In this document: positions 19,885 to 31,541 of the stretch, in pieces
How the letters are laid out: every line of letters begins with the position of its first letter
Position numbering within the stretch: the stretch's first letter is position 1
Assembly: GCA_021399435.1 (NCBI GenBank)
Contig: JAJTUP010000046.1
Location: forward strand, 186,001 to 250,000
Length of the DNA: 64,000 nucleotides
Direction of reading: 5' to 3'
DNA from: Diaporthe sp. PMI_573
Taxonomy: Eukaryota; Ascomycota; Sordariomycetes; Diaporthales; Diaporthaceae
Position numbers and translations under genes: made by a program
The notes under the pieces: generated by a model
Database searches by the model: none
What the model was told of the DNA's origin: nothing
What the model saw: only the letters and a program-made list of their open reading frames with translations

Positions 19885-22007
19885 CTATCCAACTGTTGTA
19901 TGGGATTCCTTTGCAAGTATATCACTGTCTCGCTGCAGCGCAAATTCGTCCTGTGGTGATGGATAACGAGCAATGTCTTCAAGGGCTTTGCTCTTCCACC
20001 TCCTCGGAAAGTATGCATCCCATGAGTGACTGGCGGGATTATCCGTGCTTGGCGACGTATAATCCATAGCCGCCAATGTTGGGCTAGGAGGAAATCGTTG
20101 CTGTGTGCCTTTTCGTATATCCTTCTGGACTTCTGGCAGGGTTCCCGGGACCATAGCAATGAAAGCCAAGGCAAGCATGATGACGCTGAACACGAACAAA
20201 TATGCCACGAGTGCCTGATATCCATCGCCTGTGCGAGCCACAATCGCCCTGATGACGATGGCGCCAAGCTTCCCTGAAGCAGCACCAATTCCGTAGAAAG
20301 ACCCGCGGAAAACAGTTGGAAATACTTCAGCCGTGATGATAAAAGTAAGTGTGTTTGGCCCAACGTTGAACATGAACTGAGCTAGCGCAAAGAAGACCAT
20401 ACTGAGGTAATGTGTTGGCCTTGCATATGTCCTTACAACGCTAGCTCCGGTAGCGATGAATAAAAGCGAAAGCGCCAAAGAAGTGTAGATTAACAATCTT
20501 CTGCGATTCGCATAGTGGACCATGGGAATAGCCACAAGACTCCCAGCCAGTGATGCAATCGAGGATAGCAGGAGTGTTCGCACAGCGTTGTCGTTTAAAG
20601 CCCGCTGAATGGTAGCATTAGGCAAGGCTGGATCGGCGTTCCAGATGGGCAAAGTTGCGTTCCACACGGCCACAGTGCCGTTAACAAAAGGCCCAGTCGT
20701 GTTGAACACTCGAGTCTCAAGCCAGAGTACATTCAATGTGCCTGGGCTGTCCAAGCTGGTTCCATAAAAGCATACGTCCAAGAGGAACCATATGCTTGAA
20801 ATCCCCAAAAGAGGTTTCCAACCGCCGTCCTTCAGGTACCTCTGAGCGGCTTTGAACCATGGCGTCGGCTCTTTGTCGTCCTTGCCATAGCTGCGGTGTG
20901 TCTCCAGCGAGAGTGAGGTTTCCGGTCGTTGGTCCTCACTGAGATCCCCGCCGGCCTGTTTGACTGCGATGGCTGCCTTTCGCAAGTCTTTCAAGATCCC
21001 TGAGTAGTACCTGGGTGATTCTGGTATAGTAAGACGAAGACCAACAGCGATGAGCGCAATAACGCCACCCATGCCAATGACAGTTCGCCAGACAATATCG
21101 ATGACGACTTTCGCTTTCACCTCGGCCGCCCCAATATTCGGCTCATCCATTTGCACGTCGTATTGCTGCATAACGCTCCGCAACGAGCCCAGGCCGATGC
21201 CGATAGCCAAAAAGCGACCGACACTCTGCATCAGGAAAACTGAAGCCATCACAACAGCTCTAGTATCAGTAGACGCAAATTCAGCTGCTATAACGGCCGA
21301 GACCGGGTACTGGTGAGTCCGCATTAACCTATGTATCTCGATTTGCCGTGTCCACGGGTGGTGCTAGGTTTCAGATAATAACTCACCTCTGCCCCGATCC
21401 CGAAGCCCAATAAACAGCGAAAGAAGATGATCGACGCGTAGATGCTCATAGAGGACTCTGTTTTACCGTCTACGCCCGGGCTCATGAATCCTTGAGAAGA
21501 TAAGACTAATCCGACTGTTGCGAGTATAAGGATGATAAGCTCCCAACCGTAGAGTCTCTTCCGCCCACCCCGGTCCGCGAAGTGCCCAAAGACAACCATG
21601 CCGACCAAGGTAGAGCTTAGGGTCGTCAAGTCGAGAACTTCTCCGATATCTTGCCTGGACTCGTTGCTCGGCGGATAGACATAGAGAAGCGCCGGTTTCA
21701 CAAAATTTGTGGCAAAGAGACTGTATGACGTTGCCAGGAAGCCAATAGCAACAGCGCAGAAGACGGGCCAGTTGAAACCGATAGAATCGAGAATGCGGAG
21801 AATGGCGATTTCCCGCTCGTGCCGGTCCTGTGCAACAGTAAGCGGAGTGAACATACCAAGTGGGTGACTACAACTACTGCCCATCGTTTTGGGCGTCCTC
21901 ACGGTGATATGGTCTATGTCGGGATGGATATCAATCGGCCGCATAGGATCCGGCAGCCGTAGGCCGGAGAGCCGCCAATGTCGGTCGGCTCTGATTTCGT
22001 GGTGCAT
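19885..22007 (-). CDS. MFS phosphate:H+ symporter-like transporter (PHS family)
   Basis: Membrane transporter resembling fungal inorganic phosphate symporters (Pho84-like group, TC 2.A.1.9). Exons 22007-21387 and 21309-19885 give up to 681 residues, about 100 more than typical Pho84. Seen: ILRILDSIGFNWPVF before TM1; GHFADRGGRKRLYG; the family signature LLGFGIGAE/YPVSAVIAAEFAS, split by the phase-0 intron; TIPESPRYYSG before the central loop; NVGPNTLTFIITAEVFPT; and a hydrophilic C-terminal tail. A luminal or extracellular insertion with several NxT sequons (about 20600-20720) is unusual. The start is uncertain: in-frame ATGs at 21944 and about 21884 would trim a low-complexity N-terminus. 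No link to the catabolic genes is evident. Confidence 0.83.
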
Positions 22008-24695
22008 ACTGGTGGCAGGACTCGGAAGCTACCTTGGAACCAAGCCCTTGGACACGGGGATCGGCGATGAGCTTGTTTCTGGAAGAGTTTGAATGCGGGA
22101 GAAGCTTGTAAAAATAAATTTCGATCTCGTTTCCCACCCTAGGCAATCCTTCGCGTAATCATGCAGGTGTGTAGAATCGAGCCAGCATCCGACCTCACCG
22201 TCAGCTCCGCGGAGGCAGGGTGAGGTAATAACGCCCTGATCAGGCCGTAGAGACGCCGATCCGTTCCAGAATGCACCTTTGCCTATGGCCGTTCACCCTG
22301 GTCACCTGTTTTCGTCCATAATTTTGTACGCCTTGTGCATGGTGCAGTTGATGCTAGTGCGAGTTGGGAAGTTCGGCTATAGCACGGAGGATCTGTGCAG
22401 CGACTAGACGGACAGAGCGAAAACGGGCCGGGGACGAGATCAACCGAGCTTGATCACTGTCGGGCCAGACCATGGGCCCACCCGTTCCACAGATTCTGTA
22501 TTTTTGAGCCTCTTTATTGGCCCCGTAAAACTCAAAAACAAGCCATTTAATGCATCTAAGGTCACCAACACCCACGCTCAAGCATGCAGGCTGTCACTTA
22601 TTTTGATATGTCAAGTGAAGCTCGGGTGACTTCCGAGATTCTAGATTGACTACAGACCCGGGCACCCTCTACTGTATTGCCATCTACGGGAGGTTGTAGA
22701 GCGGGCCCAGTACAAATTCATTGGGCATTAGAAAATCTATTATATGTTAGAGAATCATTTAAAAACCAATTAAAGCTGGGTGTTCAAGCGTTTACCACTG
22801 TATGAAGGGACCGCCTACATACTGCTTAAGAAGCATATGTACACGGATTAAAAACGAAACCACTTTTTACTTGTGTCACTCTGAAGCCCCCTACCCCCAC
22901 CTTTCCTGTTGAGCAACCATTCTCCCACTGCCAAACAGGCAAGAATACACTGTCGGTAAGAAGTGGTGGAACAGACTTGGCCGCGTGGCATGTCAAGGGA
23001 TAATAGAACCCCTGTACTTTGATGCACACCGAAAATGTCAGCTATCAACCCTTGAGTTATTTTTGTGATGATATTCTGCAAAGATCAGGCAAGAAAGTGA
23101 CGGCTGCTTGGCCCAGATGACTTGGCGGCATTACGCTACCAAAATGAGACTCAAATCTGTATGATTTGATGAGCCATGTGCCGTGACTCCATGGTTCTAT
23201 TTCAGCTGCCTAGAACCCGTTGCTATTATTACCTTTATAGCACAAACTAGCCCGTCAAGGATATATTCTAGGGTTACCATTAGGAGGCAGCATCACTTGC
23301 CAGCTGACCTGCTTGACAAATATCTCACTGCAAGATCTTCGTATCGTCCGAAGTCTATGTTGTTGACTAAATCAATCAAGACACAAACACTGACCAGATG
23401 CAAGCTCTTGCCAGAAACTACCTAGAGCCCCACAAAAACACTCAAGCCGACTTAACATGCCTGGGCCTTCGGATGGACACCTTGAATTTTTTGGTCGTCG
23501 AGGAGCCACATGCCTGTGCCCTCCTTGTAGCAAGAAATATTGTCGTGCTGCTCCTTAGAATGCTCGTGGTTCAATAACCAAGCCAACAGGTAAGCCTTTT
23601 TCTTTGCTTCTGCAGCAAATGTAGCTTCAGCTTGGAGTGATTCAATCTGACTCGTTGTCGCGTAGTATGGCTGAGGACAAATTGGATTGTTTCTGTGCCT
23701 CGCGTCTCAAATCGACGAGAACGGTAGTATGGCGCTCTCCGGCTGCTCTGATGGCTGCAATGTCGTCTCTGGTTTTTGCAGCGGTGTTGTATATCGCTTT
23801 TGGGTTAGAGCTTACTGCTCATGGATATGATCAATGCCCTGCCTTCACAGTGTGCTTCGGGGACTCAAGGTGATTTACAAGTGATCCTTCTGCAGTGCAA
23901 TATTAACTAGGCTCTTCACTGGCCCGTCATTGGCGCATGATACTGCTTTCAACCCATATGGATGTGTTGCACACCACTTAGCCACAGCCGGGGGCTTCAT
24001 CCAGTCTGGTCCACAACTTCAACACACACCCATACCTGTAGGGCGATTGATCTATAACCGGAACTTGCAGCCTGGAATTTCTGGCGCTGGTCAAGCAAAT
24101 GCGTCTCCATCAATATCGCCGCACTAACTACAAATTCACAACTCTAGAGTTGCTTCCAGGTGCATCCACCAGTAAGGGATCAGACAACGGCCAGCCGGCA
24201 AGCTCAGAGTCGCCCGCATATTGTACATACTCAGGTAGTGGTTGATACGAAGCGGATTTGAAATTGTATAATGGCCACCAGGAATGCCCAGAGTCTCATC
24301 GGGGCGAGACGCCCTGCATTTGGATCGTCGGCGGAGCATAAAAAGAGCCGAAGCACAAGTTGCATATAGCAATACAACACCACAATACTCAGATGGTCGC
24401 AACAAGACACCCGGAAAAAATGCCTTTTGCTTTCTCGAAGATCTATACGCACTACTCCCTACACCACAATAACTACATGACTATCAACGAGGAAGTTTTA
24501 TAATATTAATCACCACTGAAGTCTTCCACTGACAGCTCTTGACACCGCAAGCGAAGGCCAAAGGTCCGAGATCCGTACTGCTGCTAAAAATACAAATACT
24601 CGGATTTTGGTCTCAATTTCGGAATACCTCTATAGACACGACCCTTTTTAAAGACCCAGAGAGTCACCAAAATCTCAGTCTCCACCAGAACCACC
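22008..24695. other. Gene-poor stretch of 2.7 kb
   Basis: Apart from the probable NACHT-protein relic at 23452-23706 I find no gene. The stretch 22700-23130 is A+T-richer. Plus-strand open frames at 23637-23873 and 23930-24127 have no recognisable motif. It includes the promoter of the phosphate-transporter gene (minus strand, from 22008 upward). Confidence 0.45.
23452..23706 (-). pseudogene. Probable relic of the N-terminal region of a NACHT (STAND NLR-like) protein
   Basis: An open stretch of about 84 codons on the minus strand, without a start ATG, reads SLQAEATFAAEAKKKAY then WLLNHEHSKEQHDNIS and KEGTGMWLLDDQKIQGV. Fungal NACHT/ankyrin-type NLR proteins have a helical segment followed by a (G)TGxWLL motif just before the P-loop. 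After that the frame stops at 23452, and the expected GxPGxGKT is present only as scattered, frame-shifted fragments. I therefore read it as a decayed remnant. It could be chance similarity; confidence is low. Confidence 0.35.
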
Positions 24696-26508
24696 TTATT
24701 TTGCAATTTGGAGACCGTCCTCGGCGGCAATATCCATGGCAGCTCGGTAACCCATAGCGTAGGCAGTAGCCTGGGTATGACAGGTGATGATCCTGGGTGC
24801 CGCCGGCGTACCCACCACACGCAAGCCGTCGACGCCACGCACGCGCCAGTTCTCATCAAGCACAGTGCCGATGGCGACGGTCCCCATGGGATGATGAAAG
24901 CTCCCCGAGGACTCCTGTATAGCGGCCCAGATGTCCTCATCGCTGGTAACATTAGCACCAGGGAACAACTCGACAGGCAACCACGGGCTCAGCTCGGGGC
25001 TTGTCATGAGAGCACGGAAGTCCTTGTAGGCATATATCATAGCGGCCTTATCTGCTTCTGTCGCCCAATAGGCCGAGTTGATAGTTGGCTGTATGCGGTA
25101 GTCGGCGGACGCGAGCGTCACGTTTCCGCGGGCCTCGGGCTGCACCAGTGCTGCAAAAGGGGTGATGGTGCTGTAGTTTGCAAGGCTGACTTGTAAAGGT
25201 GCGGTCGAGTATTCGTAGATGAAGTGGGGCCTGTCGGCGTCAAGGCTGGTGTGGTATGTGCCCAGTCCCTCAAACACGGAGTCGGGAAGCCTCAGAGCTC
25301 CAAACACATTGCCGTCGGGGACTCCCAGTAGTCCATCTCCAGTGGCCTCGTATTGTGCCTCAGCCGCTTCCGAGACACTGATGTTATTCTGCCATTGCCA
25401 TACGGTTCCCATTTCAGGGATTGTCTCGTATACCAAACGTGCGTAGTGGTGGTCCATGAGATTTTGGCCGACTTCTGGTGAATCGTGTACCACGTCAACG
25501 CCAACGGCTTCCAGCTGGTCAGCTGGCCCGACACCTGAGAGCATAAGAAGATGCGGGCTCCCGATAGCGCCGGCAGCTACGACAATCTCCCGGCCACTCA
25601 GACTCAGCGTAGTGTTAGACAGTGTGTCGGTGTATGTGACTCCAACAGCTGTCTTATCCTCAAAGACGATCTTGGAAACCCAGGCATCGTGGCGAACCTC
25701 AAAGTTGGGTCGTGTCACCGCAAGCCAGCCGAATGTATTCCATGCGTAGCTGCGAGTGCGATTGTCGGCTCTAATCGCGTCCACCTGCTCTGCGATACCG
25801 ATGCCGTAGCCTGAGCAGAAGTCAATCTCCTCAAGGCCCAGGGCTGATGACAGCTTGTCTACATATGGCCGGTCAAAGCCGAGTTGGAATCGCTGCATCG
25901 TGATTTCGAGGGGGCCGTCCCCGAAAGAGGTCTCGTTAACTGGTGTCTGGTCTTCGGGGTGAACGTCCTCTTGGAAATGTGTGGTTGCCTTGAAGGCATC
26001 AAACATGGACTCCCAGGAGAGACCATCATTCCCTGATAGCTCAGCCCACTCATCAAAGACGGAGGATGATCCACGGCAGTAGCCCATCCCATTCACAGCA
26101 GAGCCGCCGCCGAGGGCCCTGCCCTGCCACAACTCAGCAGCTCGCCCACCAAGGGCCGGATCAGGCGCCGAGTTATACTGCCACATGTATTCTGCTGTCT
26201 GAAAGAATCGCGCTGGAGCTATGAGGAGGTTAGACTAGTTTTGATTGGGTGACTTGTTTTTGATATAACACACTATAGACCAGCGGGTCGAGACTTGGGT
26301 CTGGGCCGGCTTCCAGAAGAGCGACTCTCACGGACGGATCGCGGCTCAGCTGCTCAGCCACAACTAGGCCGGACGGGCCTCCACCGACAATAACATAATC
26401 GAACGTGTCACTCTGACCGTAGGCCTGTCGGGCAAATTGCGGTGCTCCTAGTACCGTCGGGGCTATAGCGAATAGCGCAATCGAGAGCGCTGAGCGAACA
26501 AGAGACAT
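24696..26508 (-). CDS. Secreted GMC oxidoreductase (aryl-alcohol oxidase/choline dehydrogenase-like)
   Basis: FAD-dependent glucose-methanol-choline oxidoreductase (CAZy AA3-like), oxidising alcohols. Exons 26508-26274 and 26218-24696 give 585 residues, a normal length. Seen: a signal peptide (residues 1-21, hydrophobic core ALSIALFAIAPTVLG); ADP-binding VIVGGGPSGLVVAEQL (39-54) followed by ALLEAGPD; GGRAAELWQGRALGGGSAVN (GMC signature 1); GAIGSPHLLMLSGVGP (signature 2); and C-terminal catalytic His520/521 in HHPMGT and His559 in ITCHTQA. The 55-bp intron rejoins YTPARFFQTAEYMW. The ATG at 26508 is preferred over the in-frame codon further up because it begins the signal peptide. TATAAAG lies about 95 bp upstream. 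Several NxS/T sites agree with secretion. Divergent from an O-methyltransferase. Confidence 0.9.
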
Positions 26509-27708
26509 CGTTGAGAAATGAGCGAAAGTGCCGATTAGGTTTGGTTTGGTTTGGGTTTCACTACTGACTATCACAAACCCCGTGTGTCCTCTTCACATCT
26601 TTATACTATACTCCCTTCCGGCCCTCTGTCTCTCAATTTTGCCGATGGAGTCACGGAACCCCGAGCCTCAGCCTCAATCACACGTGAAAAACTTGCCTCC
26701 TGGGTCAAATGGCCTTTTTTCGGCCTTGGCTCAGCCTAACGCTGTCACTATGGTGTCCGTCCGCAGCGGGGGGCGCTGAATGACTTCAGTAGACCCGAAA
26801 TGAAATCCTTCCGGAACTCACAGGCTGAACGACTTATCGATAGTGAGCCCCCTATGTGCGTTCATTACACTTGTGCCGATTTGTTAAGACTAATACAGGA
26901 TAAGGCTGAATCCTCAGCTGAAATGGAAGCCACAACATGGAAGCAGGGATAAGCTGACAATACCAAGCGCCACTAAGAGGATTCAACAGTATCGGGGCTG
27001 ATACTCGGAATTCCGACGAAAGGGGCGTTTCGAACGCAGACGAATGGTCATCATGCCGATGGCATTATATTACTGCAACACAGTATGCCTCTTCGCGCAT
27101 AATATATCCACAGTGAGCCTAGTTTTATTCATTCCCGCCGGAATCTCAATCCGCAAGATAACGCAGGCTTGGACCTTGGAACCGATGTAATGTCCCAAGT
27201 CCTGACAACGTTCTGAGCTCGCCAAAATTGAACACTCAATCTAGGCTGTTTTCGGCGCCCACAGGATTGCACATGTCTTGCACGTTTGACCCCCAACTCC
27301 GAGCTCAGCTTCAGACCGTCAACTATGGCTCACGAACTTGCTGTCCTAGCGCCACCGATGGAAGCCTTTGATAATTGACGTGGGGCGTCGTCGGTTACCG
27401 AGCCATATAAGTGATCAGTTTTGTCGAATTAGAGACCCCCGATCCACAGCAAAGGCGCCTCACGTACTAGTTCGATCGTGAGTGTCCGCGTCGCTCACTT
27501 TTGGGCATTCAAAGTTGGAACCACTACGTGATGCATCTAGGTTGTTTAGATTGCCGAGAGATATAAATATCATCTTGGCCCAATCTACTTGGCTCAGGTC
27601 ATGCATGCTCGGGACATGAAAGCAGTAAATGAATCAATTGCAATTCCACTACAAACTTATCCATATTTATGTACCTAGTACTCACTCTTGATCTTAACCA
27701 TTATCAAC
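26509..27708. promoter_or_regulatory. Bidirectional promoter: GMC oxidoreductase / O-methyltransferase
   Basis: 1.2 kb between divergent starts. TATA boxes are visible for both: TATAAAG on the minus strand (26599-26605), and TATAAATA on the plus strand (27562-27569), about 145 bp before the O-methyltransferase ATG. No other gene or repeat is seen in between. Confidence 0.55.
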
Positions 27709-29351
27709 ATGTCTTCTTCGAAAACAAATCCTGCGCCGCGTTTTGTCGAGCTTGCCTCGGTCATTTCTGACGCTGTGGCGAAGCTGGAACGTATTCTCTC
27801 GGGCCAAGGGGTCCCGTGGCCTTCATTTGACGAGGATGCTCCTGCATCACTCCCTCAAGGGGCATTTAATGCTCAGGCGGCGCTTCTAGGTATTCTTAGC
27901 GACTCTTTCTCAATTGATTCTAGCATCACATCCCGTCGAGTATTTGTGTGTACTGAGACTTCGAAAAATCAGATGCCACGGCAGAGCTGTATGACCTTGT
28001 TTCGGATCCGCTTGCTCTGATACTAAGGGTTTCTTCGGTAAGTACCTAGGTAGTAAAGACAGGTGTGGCGAGGCGGCCTCTTACCAAGTAGGGCTGTACT
28101 GACCTTCACAGCGTCACAACGTGGCTAGTCTTCAAGCCATTAGCCGCTTCCATATCGCCAGCAAGGTTCCCTCGAATGGAATGATATCCTACAAAGAGCT
28201 TGCTCCTAAAGCAGGTGTGGATGAGCCCATGCTCCGCCGTCTTTTGCGCCACGCGATGACGTTGCGGATCTTCCGGGAGCCGCGGCCGGGGATGGTCGCT
28301 CACACGCAAGCATCCAAGCTGCTCGCTCGGTCAGATGTGAACTCCTTCATGGCTTTTCACCCTGAGATTGGTTGGCCAACTGCTGCGAAGGTGAGAGAGG
28401 CCTGTGTTGATGAGCCTAGCCAAGCAAAACCGAAACGGTACCACTAACCTGTGCGCTGTCTTAGACCTTGGATGCCTTGCAAAAGTGGCCCAGCTCGGAG
28501 GAGCCTGATGAGACAGTAAGTATATGAGTCCACCCGGTGTTTGACCCTTCGTTGCTGATGCGCTGTGTGAGTAGGCCTTTTCTCTGGCCGACAATGAAGG
28601 AGGATCGATTTATGATGCCTTCGGCAGGGACCAAGAGCGTGCCTTGCGTTTTGCAGCAGGAATGCAGGTCTTTGGTGCACTCCCCAGGTTCAACATGTCC
28701 AGCGCAGTAAATGGGTTTGATTGGGAGTCACTGGGCCAAGCAAAGGTGGTCGATGTGGGAGGTTCCCGGGGCCACTTGGCGGTTGCACTGGCTCAACGCT
28801 TCCCCCAGCTTACCTTCGTTGTCCAGGATATGGAGAAAGTCGTCGAGGAAGGAAGATCCACTTTGGCTCCAGGGCTCCACGGCCGAATCAAGTTCATGGC
28901 CCATGACTTTTTCAAGCCACAAGAAGTCTCCGCCGATGCCTACCTCTTGCGCACCATCCTGCACAACTGGTCGGACAAGTACTGCGTCGCGATCCTGCGG
29001 GCTCTTGTGCCAGCCCTCAAACCCGGAGCCAAAATCCTGATCAACGAAATCTGTCTGCCCGAACCTGGCTCTATGCCGGCGCACTTGGAGGCTGAATTGA
29101 GGTATGACAATAGATTCCTGGCCTTTTACTGCCAATCTCATGCGAAAAGTCTGACTAACCTGGTGGTTGCGCCGCAATGCAGGCTTATGGACCTTAGTAT
29201 GGGCTCAGTTTTCAATGGGAAAGAAAGGGACTCTGCAGAATGGCAGGGGTTGCTGACACGGGCAGACCCTCGGTTTGTGTTGCAGAATATAGTTCAGCCT
29301 TCTGGCTCGTCATTGGCAATGATCGAGGTAGATTGGTGTGCGGATTCTTGA
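27709..29351 (+). CDS. SAM-dependent O-methyltransferase (plant COMT-like, fungal)
   Basis: Class I O-methyltransferase, probably for phenolic or polyketide hydroxyls, cytosolic. Six exons: 27709-27889, 27973-28037, 28112-28390, 28465-28515, 28575-29101 and 29183-29351, all phases consistent, giving 423 residues. Seen: N-terminal dimerisation/winged-helix region with ELAPKAGVDEPMLRRLLRHA; SAM-binding VVDVGGSRGHLAVALA (250-265); VVQDMEKVV (acidic loop); RIKFMAHDFF; and the catalytic His322 in LLRTILHNWSDKYC. The last intron (29102-29182, 81 bp) is a multiple of three without stops, so it could be read through; the spliced form ELRLMDLSMGSVFNGKERD fits the family better. The start ATG at 27709 has the context tcaacATG. 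Divergent from the GMC oxidoreductase, suggesting shared control. Confidence 0.9.
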
Positions 29352-29863
29352 AGTGACGGGGCGCTACTAAGCATATCTGCGTGCGTTCACAGCGCATACC
29401 TATGTACGCAGAATAGAGCAACGCAATTTTGCAGCGAAATAACTACCTGCAATCGTTGTTAGGCCCTGCAACGTGGCTAAGCAGGATTGGGAACGATTTT
29501 GAATCTCACCGGCCCCCAATACACGGATACACCCTTAATTTCTTTCAGCCGCCCTCGATGTGATTTGTCAGTTTTGCTGGAACTCGCATGTAAAAAGTGT
29601 ACCCTCATCTAAGCGACGCCAATCACAGAGATGTGGATTCCTCGCTTGCGTGAAGCTGATCTGCAGTCGCATCACTGCTACCTGCCAATGCAGGGGTCAA
29701 GCGCATACTTACTCCACTGCGCCGCTGGACCAAAGCTGACAAAATGTCCATCACTTCTGACCGATCTTTTTCCGCTCTTTTTACTATACCCGCCGTTAGT
29801 TTTCAGGCTGACGTCTCACGGTGTTCGTTCTGGTGGAGAGCCAGAAATTTACGACTTCTCAAA
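29352..29863. other. Intergenic region upstream of the membrane protein
   Basis: 511 bp. The next gene's first exon may extend into it (an in-frame upstream ATG lies at 29744), because no signal peptide is found at the chosen start. No other feature seen. Confidence 0.4.
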
Positions 29864-30680
29864 ATGTCGCTTAATGTGAACTTCTTCCGCAGCGGGGTCA
29901 AGGATCGATGCATCTACGAAGGCGCCTCGATGGAATGCGGGAACAACACCGTGCGCGGAAACCTCTGCGCATACGTAGAAGGGGAGACTAGGGTCTGGTC
30001 GTGTTCCGCTGAGGACAGGTGAGAAATCCTCGATCCTCCAGAGTTTTGTCGACAAAACAAAATACAAAGTCTTCTTCTAATGACCACCTAGCATGTGCTG
30101 GACTTTTGCCCAAGATTGTTCCGGCGATGCCACGCAGCGAGGGTGCTCAAAGAATGGCTACGAATGGTGCTGCAGATCATACGAGACCTGCACGGAGATG
30201 GAGGGCCAGATCAACATCTGCTGGGCCCCCTGGGAGAACCCGAACGAGAATAGGTCCACCGCGGATGCTATCATTTATAATCAGGCGCAGTTCCCAGTGC
30301 TGCCTGCCCTGTCCACTGCCTCGGCGGCAGAACCCACAGCGACTGGATCTTCGACAGCAGAACCCACAGCGACTGGATCTTTGACGGCAGCACCGACAAT
30401 CACCAATTCTTCAACAGACTCAAACCCCTCTCTTTCACTTGGATCGATTATAGGCATAGGTATAGGGTGCGGCGTGGCTGGTGTTGCACTCGCAGCAGGT
30501 GTTGGGTTTCTGTTATTTCGCCGAAGAAAGCGCAGCGTCTCACCTGGTCCGGTCCAGCAGTTCGATCGATCAGACGAAACGACACATCAGAGACTCGAAC
30601 TGGGTAATGACAGGATGGCCGAGATCGACAGTGGGAGGGTGAAGGCCTGGGTATCCGAGCTGCCGGCTGTCAGAACCTAG
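29864..30680 (+). CDS. Cys-rich single-pass membrane protein, function unknown
   Basis: Not a family I can name. Two exons, 29864-30018 and 30092-30680, give 247 residues. Layout: a Cys-rich N-terminal domain (residues about 15-95) with about twelve cysteines, including CIYEGASMECGNNTV and EWCCRSYETCTEMEG; a Ser/Thr/Pro/Ala stalk with a near-perfect tandem repeat of AEPTATGSS/L; a transmembrane helix IIGIGIGCGVAGVALAAGVG (about 155-180); a stop-transfer RRRKR; and a 60-residue cytosolic tail. This matches the layout of fungal cell-surface sensor or mucin-like proteins (extracellular domain, O-glycosylated stalk, one helix). No signal peptide is visible at this start, so the 5' end is unsure: an upstream in-frame ATG (29744) or an unseen exon is possible. 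Confidence 0.65.
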
Positions 30681-31541
30681 GCCACAGTGGGTAGTGATTG
30701 AGAACTGCTCACCATTGTGATCTGTAGTTTGGCACTGAAGCGTCCATCTCCAAATTGCTACGAGTCTCTTCACTTGCTCCAGTCACGCCGGTTCCCCAGT
30801 TTCATCCACGACACTGGAAAGGTCATAACCTCAAAGGTAACGCAGTCGAAGAAAGCGATGTCTGTGGAGGGTCTCATTCGCAAGGCTGCTGGAATTTTAA
30901 CTGCTGGCGAGCTGGAGACTAAGCGGAGTCCAACATAATCATGAATGCACCAAGTGGCTGTATGATACAGTTAACATATAGTCTTTCAGGTGCGAGCGAG
31001 TCACGGGGAGTTATATACCACCGTTCCAAAATAGAAGACGGCCAAGTCCACTAATCGATGAGGTCAAATCATACCTATGTCTCTATTCGTAACATCTACA
31101 TTCGTCAGTTATTGAGCGAGCCTGTTGGAAACAGTGTTCTAAATAATTTAAATCTATGTATAATTAGTTTAAGGTTTTTTTTATTTATACACTGTCTATT
31201 TACACTAGTTGATACGAGAAAGATAGGGGTGGAGCGGAAGGATTAGATCGATGTTGTTGGCCAATAGCTAGCTTCCATAGTGCTTCGTCAGCAGCAGACT
31301 GCACCTACACCTAAACGCTTCGGCGCCCACGGTGCACTCAACCAACCAAGCAACCCACCCCACCAAACAGACCCTCACGTACGTGATAGCCAACCGACAG
31401 ATGTCATAATTTCTTGGTATACCACTAAAATATCAGGAGACGACCATAAAGTCAGGGCCTCCCCCACCCTCCGAATAGGTCGAATAGCCGAACATCATCA
31501 CCTTTATCGAATTCTCAGAACCTCGGCACCAGACGTTTCAG
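30681..31541. other. Intergenic, no gene seen
   Basis: 860 bp, A+T-rich around 31130-31200. Short open frames without motifs. It contains the promoter of the SDR gene at 31542. Confidence 0.5.
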
